Assembly: GCF_014654365.1 (NCBI RefSeq)
Contig: NZ_BNAY01000004.1
Coordinates: forward strand, 692,389 to 756,388
Reading direction: 5' to 3'
DNA length: 64,000 bases
From: Amycolatopsis oliviviridis
GTDB lineage: Bacteria > Actinomycetota > Actinomycetes > Mycobacteriales > Pseudonocardiaceae
The position numbers were made by a program, and so were the translations under genes. Under the pieces are notes generated by a model that saw only the letters and a program-made list of their open reading frames with translations, ran no database searches and was not told the origin of the DNA. This document shows, one piece after another, positions 1-8,337 of the stretch (positions are counted from its first letter, which is position 1; every line of letters starts with the position of its first letter).

Positions 1-108
1 CGCGCTTCCGCGCTCGCCGACAAGCACGAAGCCGAACAGCTCGGCCGGACACTGGCCGCCGAGCTGCTCGACCTGGGGGCGGGCGCGCTGTCCGGCCCCG
101 CCCAGTGA
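1..108 (+). CDS. hemC: Porphobilinogen deaminase (hydroxymethylbilane synthase), C-terminal end only
   Basis: Only the last 35 codons are in the window, ending at TGA 106-108. The visible tail has the form ADKHEAEQLGRTLAAELLDLGAG, i.e. the final helix typical of HemC. The enzyme joins four porphobilinogens into hydroxymethylbilane, the substrate of the HemD domain encoded 60 bases downstream. The call rests on the helical tail plus the adjacent hemD and is an inference, since the catalytic dipyrromethane region is outside the window. In other actinomycetes hemC is preceded by rex and hemA, so the redox regulator Rex may lie just left of this window. Confidence 0.75.
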   Translation, partial: RASALADKHEAEQLGRTLAAELLDLGAGALSGPAQ

Positions 109-168
109 GTCAGAACGTTGAAGGTAGGGCCGCGCTCGACTGCGGCCGCTCAAGAGGAGAACGCACAG

Positions 169-1701
169 ATGACCCCCGCGCGTAAGACCACCGGGCGTGT
201 CGCCTTCGTGGGCTCGGGCCCCGGTGACGCCGGTCTGCTGACCGTCCGCGCTCAGGAGCTGCTCGCCAAGGCCGAGGTCGTGGTGACCGACCCGGACGTC
301 CCTTCGGGCGTCCTGGCTTTCGCCGCCGAAGGCGCCGAAGTGCGCCCCGCCGTCGGCGAGGCCACCGAGGTCGCCAAGGACCTGGTGAACGAGGCCAAGG
401 CCGGACGGCTGGTGCTCCGGCTGATCGCCGGTGACCCGCTGACCCAGCCCGCCGTCGTCGCCGAGGTGCAGGCCGTTTCCCGGACCAGCGCCGTGTTCGA
501 CATCATCCCGGGCGTCTCGCCCGGCGCCGCCGTCCCGGCGTACGCCGGTGTCGCGCTCGGCGGCACGCACACCGAGGTCGACGTCCGCGGCGACGTCGAA
601 TGGGCCGCGCTGGCCGCCACCCCGGGCCCCATCGTGCTGCACGCGACGTCGGCGCACCTGGCCGAGGCCGCGTCCGCGCTGACCGAGCACGGACTGGCGC
701 CGACCACCCCGGTCGCGGTGACCTCCAACGGCACCATCAACACCCAGCGCACCCTGGACACCACGCTGGCCACCGTCGCGAACGAGGCGGGCGAGCTCGT
801 CGGCCCGCTCATCGTGACCATCGGCCAGGCCGTCGGGCAGCGCTCGAAGCTGTCGTGGTGGGAGTCGCGCGCGCTGTACGGCTGGAAGGTCCTGGTGCCG
901 CGCACCAAGGAGCAGGCCGGTGAGATGGCGGAGCGGCTTCGCGGCCACGGCGCCACCTCGCACGAGGTCCCGACCATCTCGGTCGAGCCGCCGCGCAGCC
1001 CCGCCCAGATGGAGCGCTCGGTCAAGGGCCTCGTCGACGGCCGCTACCAGTGGATCGTCTTCACCTCGACCAACGCCGTCCGCGCGGTGTGGGAGAAGTT
1101 CGAGGAGTTCGGCCTCGACGCCCGCGCGTTCTCCGGCGTGAAGATCGCCTGCGTCGGCGAATCGACCGCCGCGAAGGTGCGCTCCTTCGGCATCATCCCC
1201 GAGCTGGTCCCGGAAGGTGAGCAGTCCTCGGAGGGTCTCCTCGCCGAGTTCCCGCCGTACGACGACGTCCTCGACCCGGTCGACCGCGTGCTGCTGCCGC
1301 GGGCGGACATCGCCACCGAGACCCTGTCGGCCGGCCTGCGCGAACGCGGCTGGGAGATCGACGACGTGACCGCCTACCGCACCGTGCGGGCCGCGCCGCC
1401 GCCGGCCGAGACCCGCGAGATGATCAAGACCGGTGGTTTCGACGCGGTCTGCTTCACCTCGTCCTCGACCGTGCGGAACCTCGTCGGCATCGCCGGCAAG
1501 CCGCACACCCGCACGCTGGTCGCGTGCATCGGCCCGAAGACCGCGGAAACGGCCGTGGAGTTCGGGCTCCGGGTCGACGTCCAGCCCGAGAAGGCCGACG
1601 TCCCGCACCTGGTCGACGCGCTCGCCGAGCACGCCGCGCGGCTCCGCGCCGAAGGTGCGCTCCCGCCGCCGCGCAAGGCGAAGCGGGCCCGTCGCTCCTG
1701 A
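169..1701 (+). CDS. hemD: Fused uroporphyrin-III methyltransferase-like / uroporphyrinogen-III synthase
   Basis: A 510-residue fusion. Residues about 9-245 form a tetrapyrrole methylase domain (GSGPGD at 15-20, the SAM-binding loop). Residues about 250-495 form a HEM4 domain (begins GWKVLVPRTKEQAGEMAERL) that closes and isomerises hydroxymethylbilane to uroporphyrinogen III. ATG at 169 is chosen because GAGGAG at 154-159 sits at good spacing; an in-frame TTG at 118 is less likely. The methylase half is degenerate: the usual GDPFxFGRG segment reads GDPLTQPAV, and the PxTHRG region reads ALGGTHTE. It may therefore no longer methylate. The HEM4 half looks intact and fits the hemC-hemD-hemB pathway order. 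Confidence 0.93.
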   Translation: MTPARKTTGRVAFVGSGPGDAGLLTVRAQELLAKAEVVVTDPDVPSGVLAFAAEGAEVRPAVGEATEVAKDLVNEAKAGRLVLRLIAGDPLTQPAVVAEVQAVSRTSAVFDIIPGVSPGAAVPAYAGVALGGTHTEVDVRGDVEWAALAATPGPIVLHATSAHLAEAASALTEHGLAPTTPVAVTSNGTINTQRTLDTTLATVANEAGELVGPLIVTIGQAVGQRSKLSWWESRALYGWKVLVPRTKEQAGEMAERLRGHGATSHEVPTISVEPPRSPAQMERSVKGLVDGRYQWIVFTSTNAVRAVWEKFEEFGLDARAFSGVKIACVGESTAAKVRSFGIIPELVPEGEQSSEGLLAEFPPYDDVLDPVDRVLLPRADIATETLSAGLRERGWEIDDVTAYRTVRAAPPPAETREMIKTGGFDAVCFTSSSTVRNLVGIAGKPHTRTLVACIGPKTAETAVEFGLRVDVQPEKADVPHLVDALAEHAARLRAEGALPPPRKAKRARRS

Positions 1702-1712
1702 CGATCGCCGTT

Positions 1713-1752
1713 GAAAGCCCCCTTCCCGCGTTCGCGGGGGAAGGGGGCTTTC
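1713..1752. terminator. Strong hairpin terminator after hemD
   Basis: Fifteen-base arms GAAAGCCCCCTTCCC and GGGAAGGGGGCTTTC enclose a 10-base loop, starting 12 bases after the hemD stop. The position fits a factor-independent-type actinobacterial terminator. The C-rich core CCCCCTTCC is shared with the hairpins at 2217 and 63099. Confidence 0.8.
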
Positions 1753-1832
1753 TCGTTCCTTAGTGAGAAGTTATCGCTCGCGTAGCGGTGGGCCGTAGCT
1801 TCGTGGCCTCGACAAATCACTGGGGAGTGATC

Positions 1833-2201
1833 ATGAAGTCTCTTGCACGGGCCGCCACCGTCCTGGGTGTGCTGGCTCTTGGTTCCGCCGCACTCGCGGG
1901 CACGGCGGCCGCGGCGCCCGCCACGTCGTTCGAGGTCTGCAGCCCGCTCGGCTGCGCGGCGCAAAGCGTGCGGGTCACCATCGACCGGGACGATGTATTC
2001 GCCACGCTGACCGACAATTCACCGACGGCGGCGCTCCTCGCGCAGTTCATCGTGTCCCCGCCGGCTCAGATCAACTACGTCCACGTCAACGATGGGGTGT
2101 TCGAGGTCGTGGTCAACGTGCCGCGCGAGTGGAAGCAGCTGACGGTGAAGGCCTGCAGCACCCTGACCAACTGCAACAGCAAGTCCATCATCCGGCTGTA
2201 A
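1833..2201 (+). CDS. Small secreted protein of unknown function
   Basis: A 122-residue protein with a clear Sec signal peptide: MKSLAR, a hydrophobic core to about residue 24, and an AxA-type cleavage near AAAA-P at 25-29. The mature part holds two cysteine pairs, C36/C41 and C108/C114, and looks like a small disulfide-bonded beta protein. ATG 1833 is preferred over the upstream GTG at 1788, which would place 15 odd residues before the signal peptide; GGGGAG precedes it. The gene lies between two hairpins of the same family (1713 and 2217) and splits the hem genes, so it looks like an inserted accessory gene. No family was recognised. Confidence 0.7.
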   Translation: MKSLARAATVLGVLALGSAALAGTAAAAPATSFEVCSPLGCAAQSVRVTIDRDDVFATLTDNSPTAALLAQFIVSPPAQINYVHVNDGVFEVVVNVPREWKQLTVKACSTLTNCNSKSIIRL

Positions 2202-2216
2202 GGGTCGCCGACCCAA

Positions 2217-2271
2217 GTACATGAAGGCCCCCTTCCTTGCGACAGGCGCAAGGAAGGGGGCCTTCATGTAC
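2217..2271. repeat. 25-bp perfect inverted repeat, bidirectional terminator-like
   Basis: Arms 2217-2241 and 2247-2271 are perfect reverse complements (GTACATGAAGGCCCCCTTCCTTGCG) around the 5-base loop ACAGG. It lies between the 3' ends of two convergent genes, ending at 2201 (+) and 2295 (-), where it can terminate both. It belongs to a dispersed family with core TGAAGGCCCCCTTCC (compare 63099). Confidence 0.85.
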
Positions 2272-2294
2272 TGCAAGGAGGACAAGCGCCAGCC

Positions 2295-3581
2295 TCAGCC
2301 GAAGAACTTCACGACCTCCGTGTAGGCCAGGTAGGCGAACATCGCCAGGCACACCCCCAACAGTCCATTCGAGACCCAGCCCGACCGCCCTTCCCGCGGC
2401 ACTCGTGACGTGTTCAGCAGCACCAGCAGGGTCGCCGCCAGGAACGGCATGAACAGCGCGCCCAGCACGCCGTAGATCACGGTGAGCTGGAAGGGCTGGT
2501 CCAGGAACAGCAACGCCATCGGCGGGAAAGTCAGCCACAGCACGTAGCCGCGATACGCGACACTGCGTTCCCCGGCCTTTTTCTCGTACGTCTCAACGCT
2601 TTCCGTCGTGTTCGCGGGCAGCCGCAGAATGCGCCACCAGTCCGCGAAGAGCAGGCTCACGCCGTGCCAGACGCCGATCACCGACGTGAACGAGACCGCG
2701 AAAAAGCCGATGAGGAACGGGATCCGCGCCCATTGCCCGTAATCGGCGGCGAGGGTGTCGCCGAGGAACAGCAGGCCCTTGTCGCCCGAGATGATCTTCT
2801 GGCCCAGCAGTAGTTCCGCGCCGACGATCAGCATCGCGATCACGAAGATCCCGGTCATGACGTACCCGACGGCGTTGTCGGTGCGCATCATCGGCAGCCA
2901 TTTCGCCGAACGCCAGCCCTTCGCGAGCGTCCAGTAGCCGTACGCCGCCATGGTGATCGTGCCGCCGACGCCACCGACCAGGCCGAGGACGTAGACGAGC
3001 GAGCCGTCGGGCAGGGTCGGGACGGCGCCCTTGAACAGTTCGGCGAAATCCGGGACGACGAGGATGGCGGTGCCGACCACGGTCACGAACATCACGCCGG
3101 TGAGCACCGTCATCAGTTTCTCGATGATCGCGTAGCGGCCGAACCACACCAGCGCGAAGCCGAGCAGGCCGCAGAGCATCGCCCAGTACCGCACCGAAAG
3201 CGCGGGGAAGAGCGCGTTCAGCGGCAGCCCCGACGCCGACATCGCGGTCGCGCCGTAGACGAATCCCCAGATCACCGCGTAGATCCCGAAGTAGATCAGC
3301 GCCCAGATCCCGAGCGTCCGCCAGCCGGCGAGGATCGTCCGGCCCGACGTCAGATGCCAGCGGCCGACGGCTTCGGCCAGCGCGAGTTTGAAGATCGTCC
3401 CGACGAGCACCGCCCACAGCAGCGTGTACCCGAAGCGCGAGCCCGCCACCATCGTCGCGACGAGGTCGCCCGCGCCGACCCCGGTCGCCGCGGCCATGAT
3501 CCCTGGCCCGACCTGGCGCAGCCGGGCGCGCCAGCCGACGGGCGGTTCTTCCAGTTGGTCGGTCACCGTTGAACTCGACAT
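2295..3581 (-). CDS. Nramp-related divalent metal transporter, non-canonical
   Basis: A 428-residue membrane protein with about 11 hydrophobic segments. The first, with GPGIMAAATGVGAGDLVAT and then FGYTLLWAVLVG, aligns with the start of Nramp (SLC11) transporters. The family's metal ligands are altered: the TM1 DPGN motif reads GAGD, and the TM6 MPH motif reads TMAA. Substrate is therefore uncertain; it may not be Mn2+ or Fe2+. ATG 3581 was chosen over GTG 3605, though neither has a strong ribosome site. The gene is divergent from hemB; the shared spacer carries GTGAC-N8-GTCAC at 3628-3645, a possible operator. Confidence 0.8.
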   Translation of the reverse strand: MSSSTVTDQLEEPPVGWRARLRQVGPGIMAAATGVGAGDLVATMVAGSRFGYTLLWAVLVGTIFKLALAEAVGRWHLTSGRTILAGWRTLGIWALIYFGIYAVIWGFVYGATAMSASGLPLNALFPALSVRYWAMLCGLLGFALVWFGRYAIIEKLMTVLTGVMFVTVVGTAILVVPDFAELFKGAVPTLPDGSLVYVLGLVGGVGGTITMAAYGYWTLAKGWRSAKWLPMMRTDNAVGYVMTGIFVIAMLIVGAELLLGQKIISGDKGLLFLGDTLAADYGQWARIPFLIGFFAVSFTSVIGVWHGVSLLFADWWRILRLPANTTESVETYEKKAGERSVAYRGYVLWLTFPPMALLFLDQPFQLTVIYGVLGALFMPFLAATLLVLLNTSRVPREGRSGWVSNGLLGVCLAMFAYLAYTEVVKFFG

Positions 3582-3731
3582 GCGGTGGAAGGTAACCCGC
3601 GTCACACCGGGTGCAAAACGGACGTACGTGACTCTTTACCGTCACTTAGGGAAGGTCGCCCGACCGGAGCAATGAGCCGTTCACCGCGCCTGCGGACCGG
3701 TTCTCAAGCGGGCGGGAGTACCGTCGTAAGG

Positions 3732-4703
3732 GTGTTTCCTGAGCATCGTCCCCGCAGGCTCCGTACCACTCCGGCCATGCGCAGGCTGGTCGGTGAGACG
3801 TCGCTGCGCCCACGTCAGCTGATCCTCCCGATGTTCGTGGCCGAGGGCGCCGACGCGCCCCGCCCGATCTCCAGCATGCCGGGGGTCGTCCAGCACACCC
3901 GTGACACGCTGCGCAAAGCCGCCGTCGACGCGGTCAACGCCGGTGTCGGCGGCCTGATGCTGTTCGGCATCCCGAAGACGAGGGACGCGGAGGGCTCCGG
4001 CGCGATCGACCCGGACGGCATCCTCAACGTCGCCCTGCGCGACCTGCGGTCCGAGCTCGGCGACGCGACGGTCCTGATGGCCGACACGTGCCTCGACGAG
4101 TTCACCGACCACGGCCACTGCGGCGTCCTCGACGCCGACGGCGGTGTCGACAACGACGCGACCCTGCGCGTGTACGCGGAAATGGGTCTCGCCCAGGCCG
4201 AAGCGGGCGCGCATCTGCTCGGCCCCAGCGGCATGATGGACGGCCAGGTCGGCGTCATCCGCGCCGCGCTCGACCGCGCCGGGCGCACCGACACCGGGAT
4301 CCTCGCGTACTCGGCGAAGTTCGCCAGCGCGTTCTACGGCCCCTTCCGCGAGGCCGTCGACTCGCAGCTGAAGGGCGACCGGAAGACGTACCAGCAGGAC
4401 TCGGGCAACGTGCGCGAAGCGCTGCGCGAGATCGAGCTGGACATCGCCGAGGGCGCCGACATGGTCATGGTCAAGCCCGCACTGTCCTATTTGGACGTCA
4501 TTCGGGCCGCCGCCGAGGCGTCGCCGGTTCCCGTGGCGGCGTACAACATCTCGGGCGAGTACGCGATGGTCGAAGCCGCCGCGGCGAACGGCTGGCTCGA
4601 CCGCGAACGCACGATCCTCGAAGTGCTGACGTCGATCCGCCGGGCGGGCGCGGACATGATCCTCACCTACTGGGCCGCCGAAGCCGCTGCTTGGCTGGAC
4701 TGA
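3732..4703 (+). CDS. hemB: Delta-aminolevulinic acid dehydratase (porphobilinogen synthase)
   Basis: A 323-residue TIM-barrel enzyme that condenses two 5-aminolevulinates to porphobilinogen. Both active-site lysine segments are present: YSAKFASAFYGPFREA and MVKPALSYLD. The metal segment reads DTCLDEFTDHGHCG, with cysteines at the first and third positions but aspartate at the second, a mixed form between zinc (CxC) and magnesium types. GTG 3732 is taken as the start because the protein then begins FPEHRPRRLR, the usual HemB N-terminus, with AAGG just upstream; longer in-frame extensions are unlike the family. A hairpin terminator follows at 4720. Confidence 0.95.
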   Translation: MFPEHRPRRLRTTPAMRRLVGETSLRPRQLILPMFVAEGADAPRPISSMPGVVQHTRDTLRKAAVDAVNAGVGGLMLFGIPKTRDAEGSGAIDPDGILNVALRDLRSELGDATVLMADTCLDEFTDHGHCGVLDADGGVDNDATLRVYAEMGLAQAEAGAHLLGPSGMMDGQVGVIRAALDRAGRTDTGILAYSAKFASAFYGPFREAVDSQLKGDRKTYQQDSGNVREALREIELDIAEGADMVMVKPALSYLDVIRAAAEASPVPVAAYNISGEYAMVEAAAANGWLDRERTILEVLTSIRRAGADMILTYWAAEAAAWLD

Positions 4704-4719
4704 GACCTCGTACGGACGA

Positions 4720-4762
4720 AAAGGGTCCCTTCGCCACGGAAACCGCGGCGAAGGGACCCTTT
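4720..4762. terminator. Bidirectional hairpin between hemB and a convergent gene
   Basis: Perfect 16-base arms AAAGGGTCCCTTCGCC (4720-4735) and its complement (4747-4762) enclose an 11-base loop. It sits in the 66-base space between the stops of hemB (+) and the PQQ-propeller gene (-), so it can serve both. Confidence 0.8.
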
Positions 4763-4769
4763 CGCTTCG

Positions 4770-6281
4770 CTACTCGGCCTGAAGCAGGAACACGTCCACA
4801 CTGAGATCCGACCAGCGGCCCGCCACGGCGTAGACGCGGTCGTCGGCCCACAGGTACCGGTAGAAGCCCGGGATCGGCCCGGTCTCGTCCTGGTCGGAGT
4901 TTCTGATCTGGGCCTCCAGGAACGGAGTCACCTTCCCGTCCGCGACGGCGATCTTGACCGTTCGCTGCGGTCCGGTGTTGTACACCGGGCCGACCTGGGC
5001 GAGGAGCTGGCCGTCCACGATCTTGATCGGCGCCTGGATCGTGCCCTCCGGAACCGTCGCCGTCCATTTGCGCTGCCCGGTGTTCAGGTCCACCGCGACG
5101 AGCATGTTCGTCTCGCCGCCGATCGTGCGGGTCGGGGTGTAGAAGGCGTCCGCGGTCACGATGACGGCGCCCGGGTGATGCTCGGTGCCCGACGTGCTGT
5201 GCCCGAAACCCTGCGAGGTGGTGCCGTCGAGTTCCTCGGGCGTGTTGGGTTTGCCGCCGTCGATCTTCGACTTGAGTTTCAGGTCGTCGCCGAAGAGGAA
5301 GTACGTGCCCTGCTCGGTGTTGGAGCCGTACGCCAGCACGGGCTTCACCGACAGGAGACCGATCCCGGAGACCGAGTAGCCGGAGTGCGGGACGCTGTCC
5401 TCCAGTTCGACGTTCCCGGTCACCGGGTCGATCTGGAGCACGGTGACCGAGAAGTCGCCGGTGAGGCAGCTCGCCACGACGATGGCCTTGTCGTCTCGCG
5501 GCATCATGTCGTGCCCGGCGCAGGTGTCCTCACCGTCGGCCTTGCGGGAGAAGGTCTTCGTCCACTTGATCGCGCCGGTGGCCAGGTCGAGCGCCGCGTA
5601 GCCCTGGTCCGCGGTCACGAACACGACGTCGCCCATGATCTGCGTGACGACGGCTTGGACCGTGGTCACCCGGTCCTGCATCTTCTGCGGGATGGCCATC
5701 GGCACCTGCCAGCCGAGCTTGCCGGTCTTCAGGTCGAGGACGGTCGCGTTGTCGCAGCTGCCGTCCTCACTGCCGGCCTTCGCCTTGCCGAAGGCTAGGA
5801 CGATCTTGCCGTCGGCGGGTTCGACCGAGGTTCCGCAGAAGACCTTGCCGCCCGGTGCCTCGACCAGCCAGCGCTGTTTGCCGTCCGCCCTGGTGAAGGC
5901 GGCCACGTACTTGTCGCGGACGACGACGAGGTCGTCTTCGTGCAGCCAGGTGGTGATGCCGTTCTTGTACTCCGGGACGTCCTTCTTCGCCCCCGACAGT
6001 TCCCATTTGACCTTCGGCGACCCGGCAGACGACCCGGAGGCGGGCGGCGCCGCCTGGTCCCGGGCCGGGTCTCCGCCACCGCTCAGCGCGATCGGCACGA
6101 TCACCGCGGCGGCGACCACCACGACGATCAGCGGAATCAGCCAGAGAAGGAAGGTCTTCCGCTTCGGCGGAGGGGGCGGCGCCTGTGGTGGATAGCCGTA
6201 CGGCTGCGGCGGGTAAGCCTGGTGTTGCCAGTTCTGCCGCGGCGGCCAGTGCTGCCCGCCGGGCTGACTCGGTGTGGTCAT
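4770..6281 (-). CDS. Membrane-anchored PQQ-like beta-propeller protein
   Basis: A 503-residue protein. Residues 1-42 are a cytosolic proline/tyrosine/glutamine-rich tail, 44-66 a single membrane helix (LLWLIPLIVVVVAAAVIVPI), and the rest an extracellular beta-propeller. Repeats of the PQQ-like/YVTN type are visible as VLDLKTGKLGWQV, ALDLATGAIKWTKTF and AVDLNTGQRKWTATV. Such proteins usually have a structural or binding role rather than enzyme activity with PQQ itself. Six or more cysteines in the propeller suggest disulfides. It is transcribed toward hemB and ends at the shared terminator. Ligand unknown. Confidence 0.8.
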   Translation of the reverse strand: MTTPSQPGGQHWPPRQNWQHQAYPPQPYGYPPQAPPPPPKRKTFLLWLIPLIVVVVAAAVIVPIALSGGGDPARDQAAPPASGSSAGSPKVKWELSGAKKDVPEYKNGITTWLHEDDLVVVRDKYVAAFTRADGKQRWLVEAPGGKVFCGTSVEPADGKIVLAFGKAKAGSEDGSCDNATVLDLKTGKLGWQVPMAIPQKMQDRVTTVQAVVTQIMGDVVFVTADQGYAALDLATGAIKWTKTFSRKADGEDTCAGHDMMPRDDKAIVVASCLTGDFSVTVLQIDPVTGNVELEDSVPHSGYSVSGIGLLSVKPVLAYGSNTEQGTYFLFGDDLKLKSKIDGGKPNTPEELDGTTSQGFGHSTSGTEHHPGAVIVTADAFYTPTRTIGGETNMLVAVDLNTGQRKWTATVPEGTIQAPIKIVDGQLLAQVGPVYNTGPQRTVKIAVADGKVTPFLEAQIRNSDQDETGPIPGFYRYLWADDRVYAVAGRWSDLSVDVFLLQAE

Positions 6282-6368
6282 GCGATTCCCCAGTTTCTCG
6301 GTGGTGTTCGAACGAAAGCTACCCGGGCGGGACCGCTCTGGCCTGCGGAATCACGTAGGCTGCCGGGC

Positions 6369-6920
6369 GTGAGCGACACCGCAGCCAACGAGACCGACGA
6401 CGAGCGCCGCAAGCGGGGACGCGCGCCCGACCCGATCCTCCCGGGGCAGACGTCGCCGAAGATCACGGTGCCGAAGCCGGTCGCCATCTCGTTCTGGCTG
6501 TGGATCCTCGCCGGGGTCGTCCTGGTCGCGGGCCAGATCGCCCTCCTGGTGCTGAAAGAGGAACTGACCCAGGGGATTCTCAAGCAGATCAAGGAGAACC
6601 CGGTCCCCGGCCAGCCCGCCGACCCGGCGCTGGTCGCGTCCGGCGTGAACACCCTGCTGTGGATGCTGTTCGGTGGCGCGGTCACCTTCGCCGTCCTGTT
6701 CGCGTTGTTCGCGTACAAGGCCCGCGAAGGAACGCGTTCGGCCAGGACGGTCCTCACCGTGGGCGCGGTCTTCCTGGTGCTGGTGGAGCTGCTGATCCTC
6801 CGCGGCTCGCTCAACGTGTTCCTGCTGGTCTCCACCCTGCTGGTGGCGATCGCGCTGATCCTGATGTACCTGCCCAGCGTCTCCGACTTCTTCCCGAAGG
6901 TCGGGCGCAAGCTGCCATGA
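6369..6920 (+). CDS. Four-helix membrane protein of unknown function
   Basis: A 183-residue protein with a charged N-terminal tail (about 35 residues, rich in D, E, R and K) followed by four predicted membrane helices near 40-62, 96-117, 124-145 and 150-170. GTG 6369 is taken as the start because it gives a compact tail and no spacer with the next gene. Its stop overlaps the next gene's start (ATGA at 6917-6920), indicating translational coupling. Related small membrane genes follow hemB in mycobacteria (Rv0513/Rv0514 region), an analogy from gene order, not proven homology. Confidence 0.75.
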   Translation: MSDTAANETDDERRKRGRAPDPILPGQTSPKITVPKPVAISFWLWILAGVVLVAGQIALLVLKEELTQGILKQIKENPVPGQPADPALVASGVNTLLWMLFGGAVTFAVLFALFAYKAREGTRSARTVLTVGAVFLVLVELLILRGSLNVFLLVSTLLVAIALILMYLPSVSDFFPKVGRKLP

Positions 6921-7375
6921 CCCCCGAGCCGTCAGCCCTCTACGGCGAACCCGGCGTCGGCTGGGCGGCGTTGCTGTGGGCACCGCTGTTCGCCCTCGCC
7001 GGGCTGCTCGCCGAGCTGGCGACCGGCGGGCCGGTCCACTGGCTCGCCTGGGGCCTGGTCGCGGCAGGACTGGTGGCGATCACCGTGCCGTGGGTCTACG
7101 CCCGCCGCCGGTACCTCTCGCTCGAAGTCGCCCCCGACGGCTACCGGCAGGGCCGGGAAACGCTGGAGGCGGCCCGGATCGCCGAGGTCCTCGGGGACGA
7201 GGAGACGCCGATCGGATCGCGGGTCCTCGGCGGCGGCTGGACGATCCCCAAGAAGCACGGCGAAGTCGGCTTGAAGCTCGACGACGGCGTCTACGTCCGC
7301 GCTTGGGCCAAAGATCCAGAAGCCCTGCGTGAGGCTCTCCAGGATTTGGTGCGTGCTCGCACCACAGAGTCATGA
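6917..7375 (+). CDS. Two-helix membrane protein with soluble C-terminal domain
   Basis: A 152-residue protein with two membrane helices (about 16-38 and 44-62) and a C-terminal alpha/beta domain of about 85 residues containing GSRVLGGGWTIPKKHGEV and a DPEAL helix near the end. The start ATG overlaps the preceding stop by four bases. The soluble part resembles small PH-like domains of actinobacterial membrane proteins, but no family can be named with confidence. Probably co-expressed with its two neighbours. Confidence 0.7.
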   Translation: MTPEPSALYGEPGVGWAALLWAPLFALAGLLAELATGGPVHWLAWGLVAAGLVAITVPWVYARRRYLSLEVAPDGYRQGRETLEAARIAEVLGDEETPIGSRVLGGGWTIPKKHGEVGLKLDDGVYVRAWAKDPEALREALQDLVRARTTES

Positions 7376-7388
7376 GAAACTGCTCACC

Positions 7389-7727
7389 GTGATCGACCTT
7401 CCCCAGCCGACCGGTGCCGAACTGTGGCCATCGGAGGACGACCGGCCGGCGGCCCGGCTGCACAAACCCTTGCGCGCTCTGGTGGGGGCCGCCGAGCTGA
7501 TCCTCGCCGCGCTCGCGGTGTGGGGTGCCTTCGCCTGCTGGAAGGCCGGCGTCGTCCCGGTCGTGATCACCTACAACGAGACGACGACGCTGGAATCGCA
7601 GCGCTACTTCGGCGGCCCGCTCGCCGGCGCCATCGGACTGGGTGTGCTGGCTTCGATCCTGGTGGTAGACGCCATCCGCCAGTTCCTGCTCGCCGTCCGC
7701 GCCAAGGGCAAGAAGCCCAAGGACTAG
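7389..7727 (+). CDS. Small membrane protein, two helices
   Basis: A 112-residue protein. GTG 7389 is chosen because it follows the preceding stop by 13 bases and yields an N-terminus IDLPQPTGAELWPSEDD that reads as a normal cytosolic leader. Two membrane helices are seen near residues 35-58 and 77-98, and the C-terminus is lysine-rich (AKGKKPKD). It is the third gene of a small membrane-protein run and overlaps the convergent tspO by four bases. Function unknown. Confidence 0.65.
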   Translation: MIDLPQPTGAELWPSEDDRPAARLHKPLRALVGAAELILAALAVWGAFACWKAGVVPVVITYNETTTLESQRYFGGPLAGAIGLGVLASILVVDAIRQFLLAVRAKGKKPKD

Positions 7728-8215
7728 TTCAGCCAGACGACGGCGGCGTTGACCGCGGTCGAGAACAGCAGCCACAGCAGATACGGCACCAGGAGCCAGG
7801 CCGCGAGCTTCGACCGCCGCCCGAACTCCATCATCGTGATGGGCACCACGAAGTCCAGGACGACGACGTCGGCCAGGGCCAGCGCGTGCGCGCTGCCGGC
7901 GAAGAACAACGGCGTCCACAAGAGAGTCAGCAGCAGGCAGAGGCCGTAGAAGGCGAAGCCGCGCGTCTCGCCGTCGGTCCGCCAGTAGCACCAGCCCGCG
8001 ACGGCGACCACGAGGAGCAGGGCCGACCACACCGGACCGTAGAGCCAGCCCGGCGGCGCCCACGACGGGCGGACCAGCAGGTTCTGCGCGTCCGAGCGGG
8101 TGGCCACGGCGAGCGCGGCCACCGCTCCCACGATCGCCGACAGCGCGATGAATCCGGCCAGGGCCTGCCAGCGCAGGCGACGGTGATGAGTCGGCGGAGA
8201 CGGCACCGTGGACAC
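7724..8215 (-). CDS. tspO: TspO/MBR family tryptophan-rich sensory protein
   Basis: A 163-residue protein with five membrane helices. The family signature PSWAPPGWLYGPVWSALL follows the first helix, and the C-terminal signature PYLLWLLFSTAVNAAVVWLN ends the protein. TspO proteins bind porphyrins and cholesterol-like ligands and are implicated in tetrapyrrole transport or breakdown. Its position between hemB and hemL fits a link to haem metabolism, though the function here is inferred. The gene is convergent with the 7389 gene and divergent from hemL across a 122-base spacer that would hold both promoters. Confidence 0.9.
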   Translation of the reverse strand: MSTVPSPPTHHRRLRWQALAGFIALSAIVGAVAALAVATRSDAQNLLVRPSWAPPGWLYGPVWSALLLVVAVAGWCYWRTDGETRGFAFYGLCLLLTLLWTPLFFAGSAHALALADVVVLDFVVPITMMEFGRRSKLAAWLLVPYLLWLLFSTAVNAAVVWLN

Positions 8216-8337
8216 GTGGATTCCTCCGCGAGGGTTTCGACGGGAGTGCTTCCCACCCTAGTGGGCCTGGTCACGCCGTGCCCGCAACCGCGACAGCCTG
8301 GCGGCGGGTGTCATCCGGGATTTGCGAGACTGGGGAC

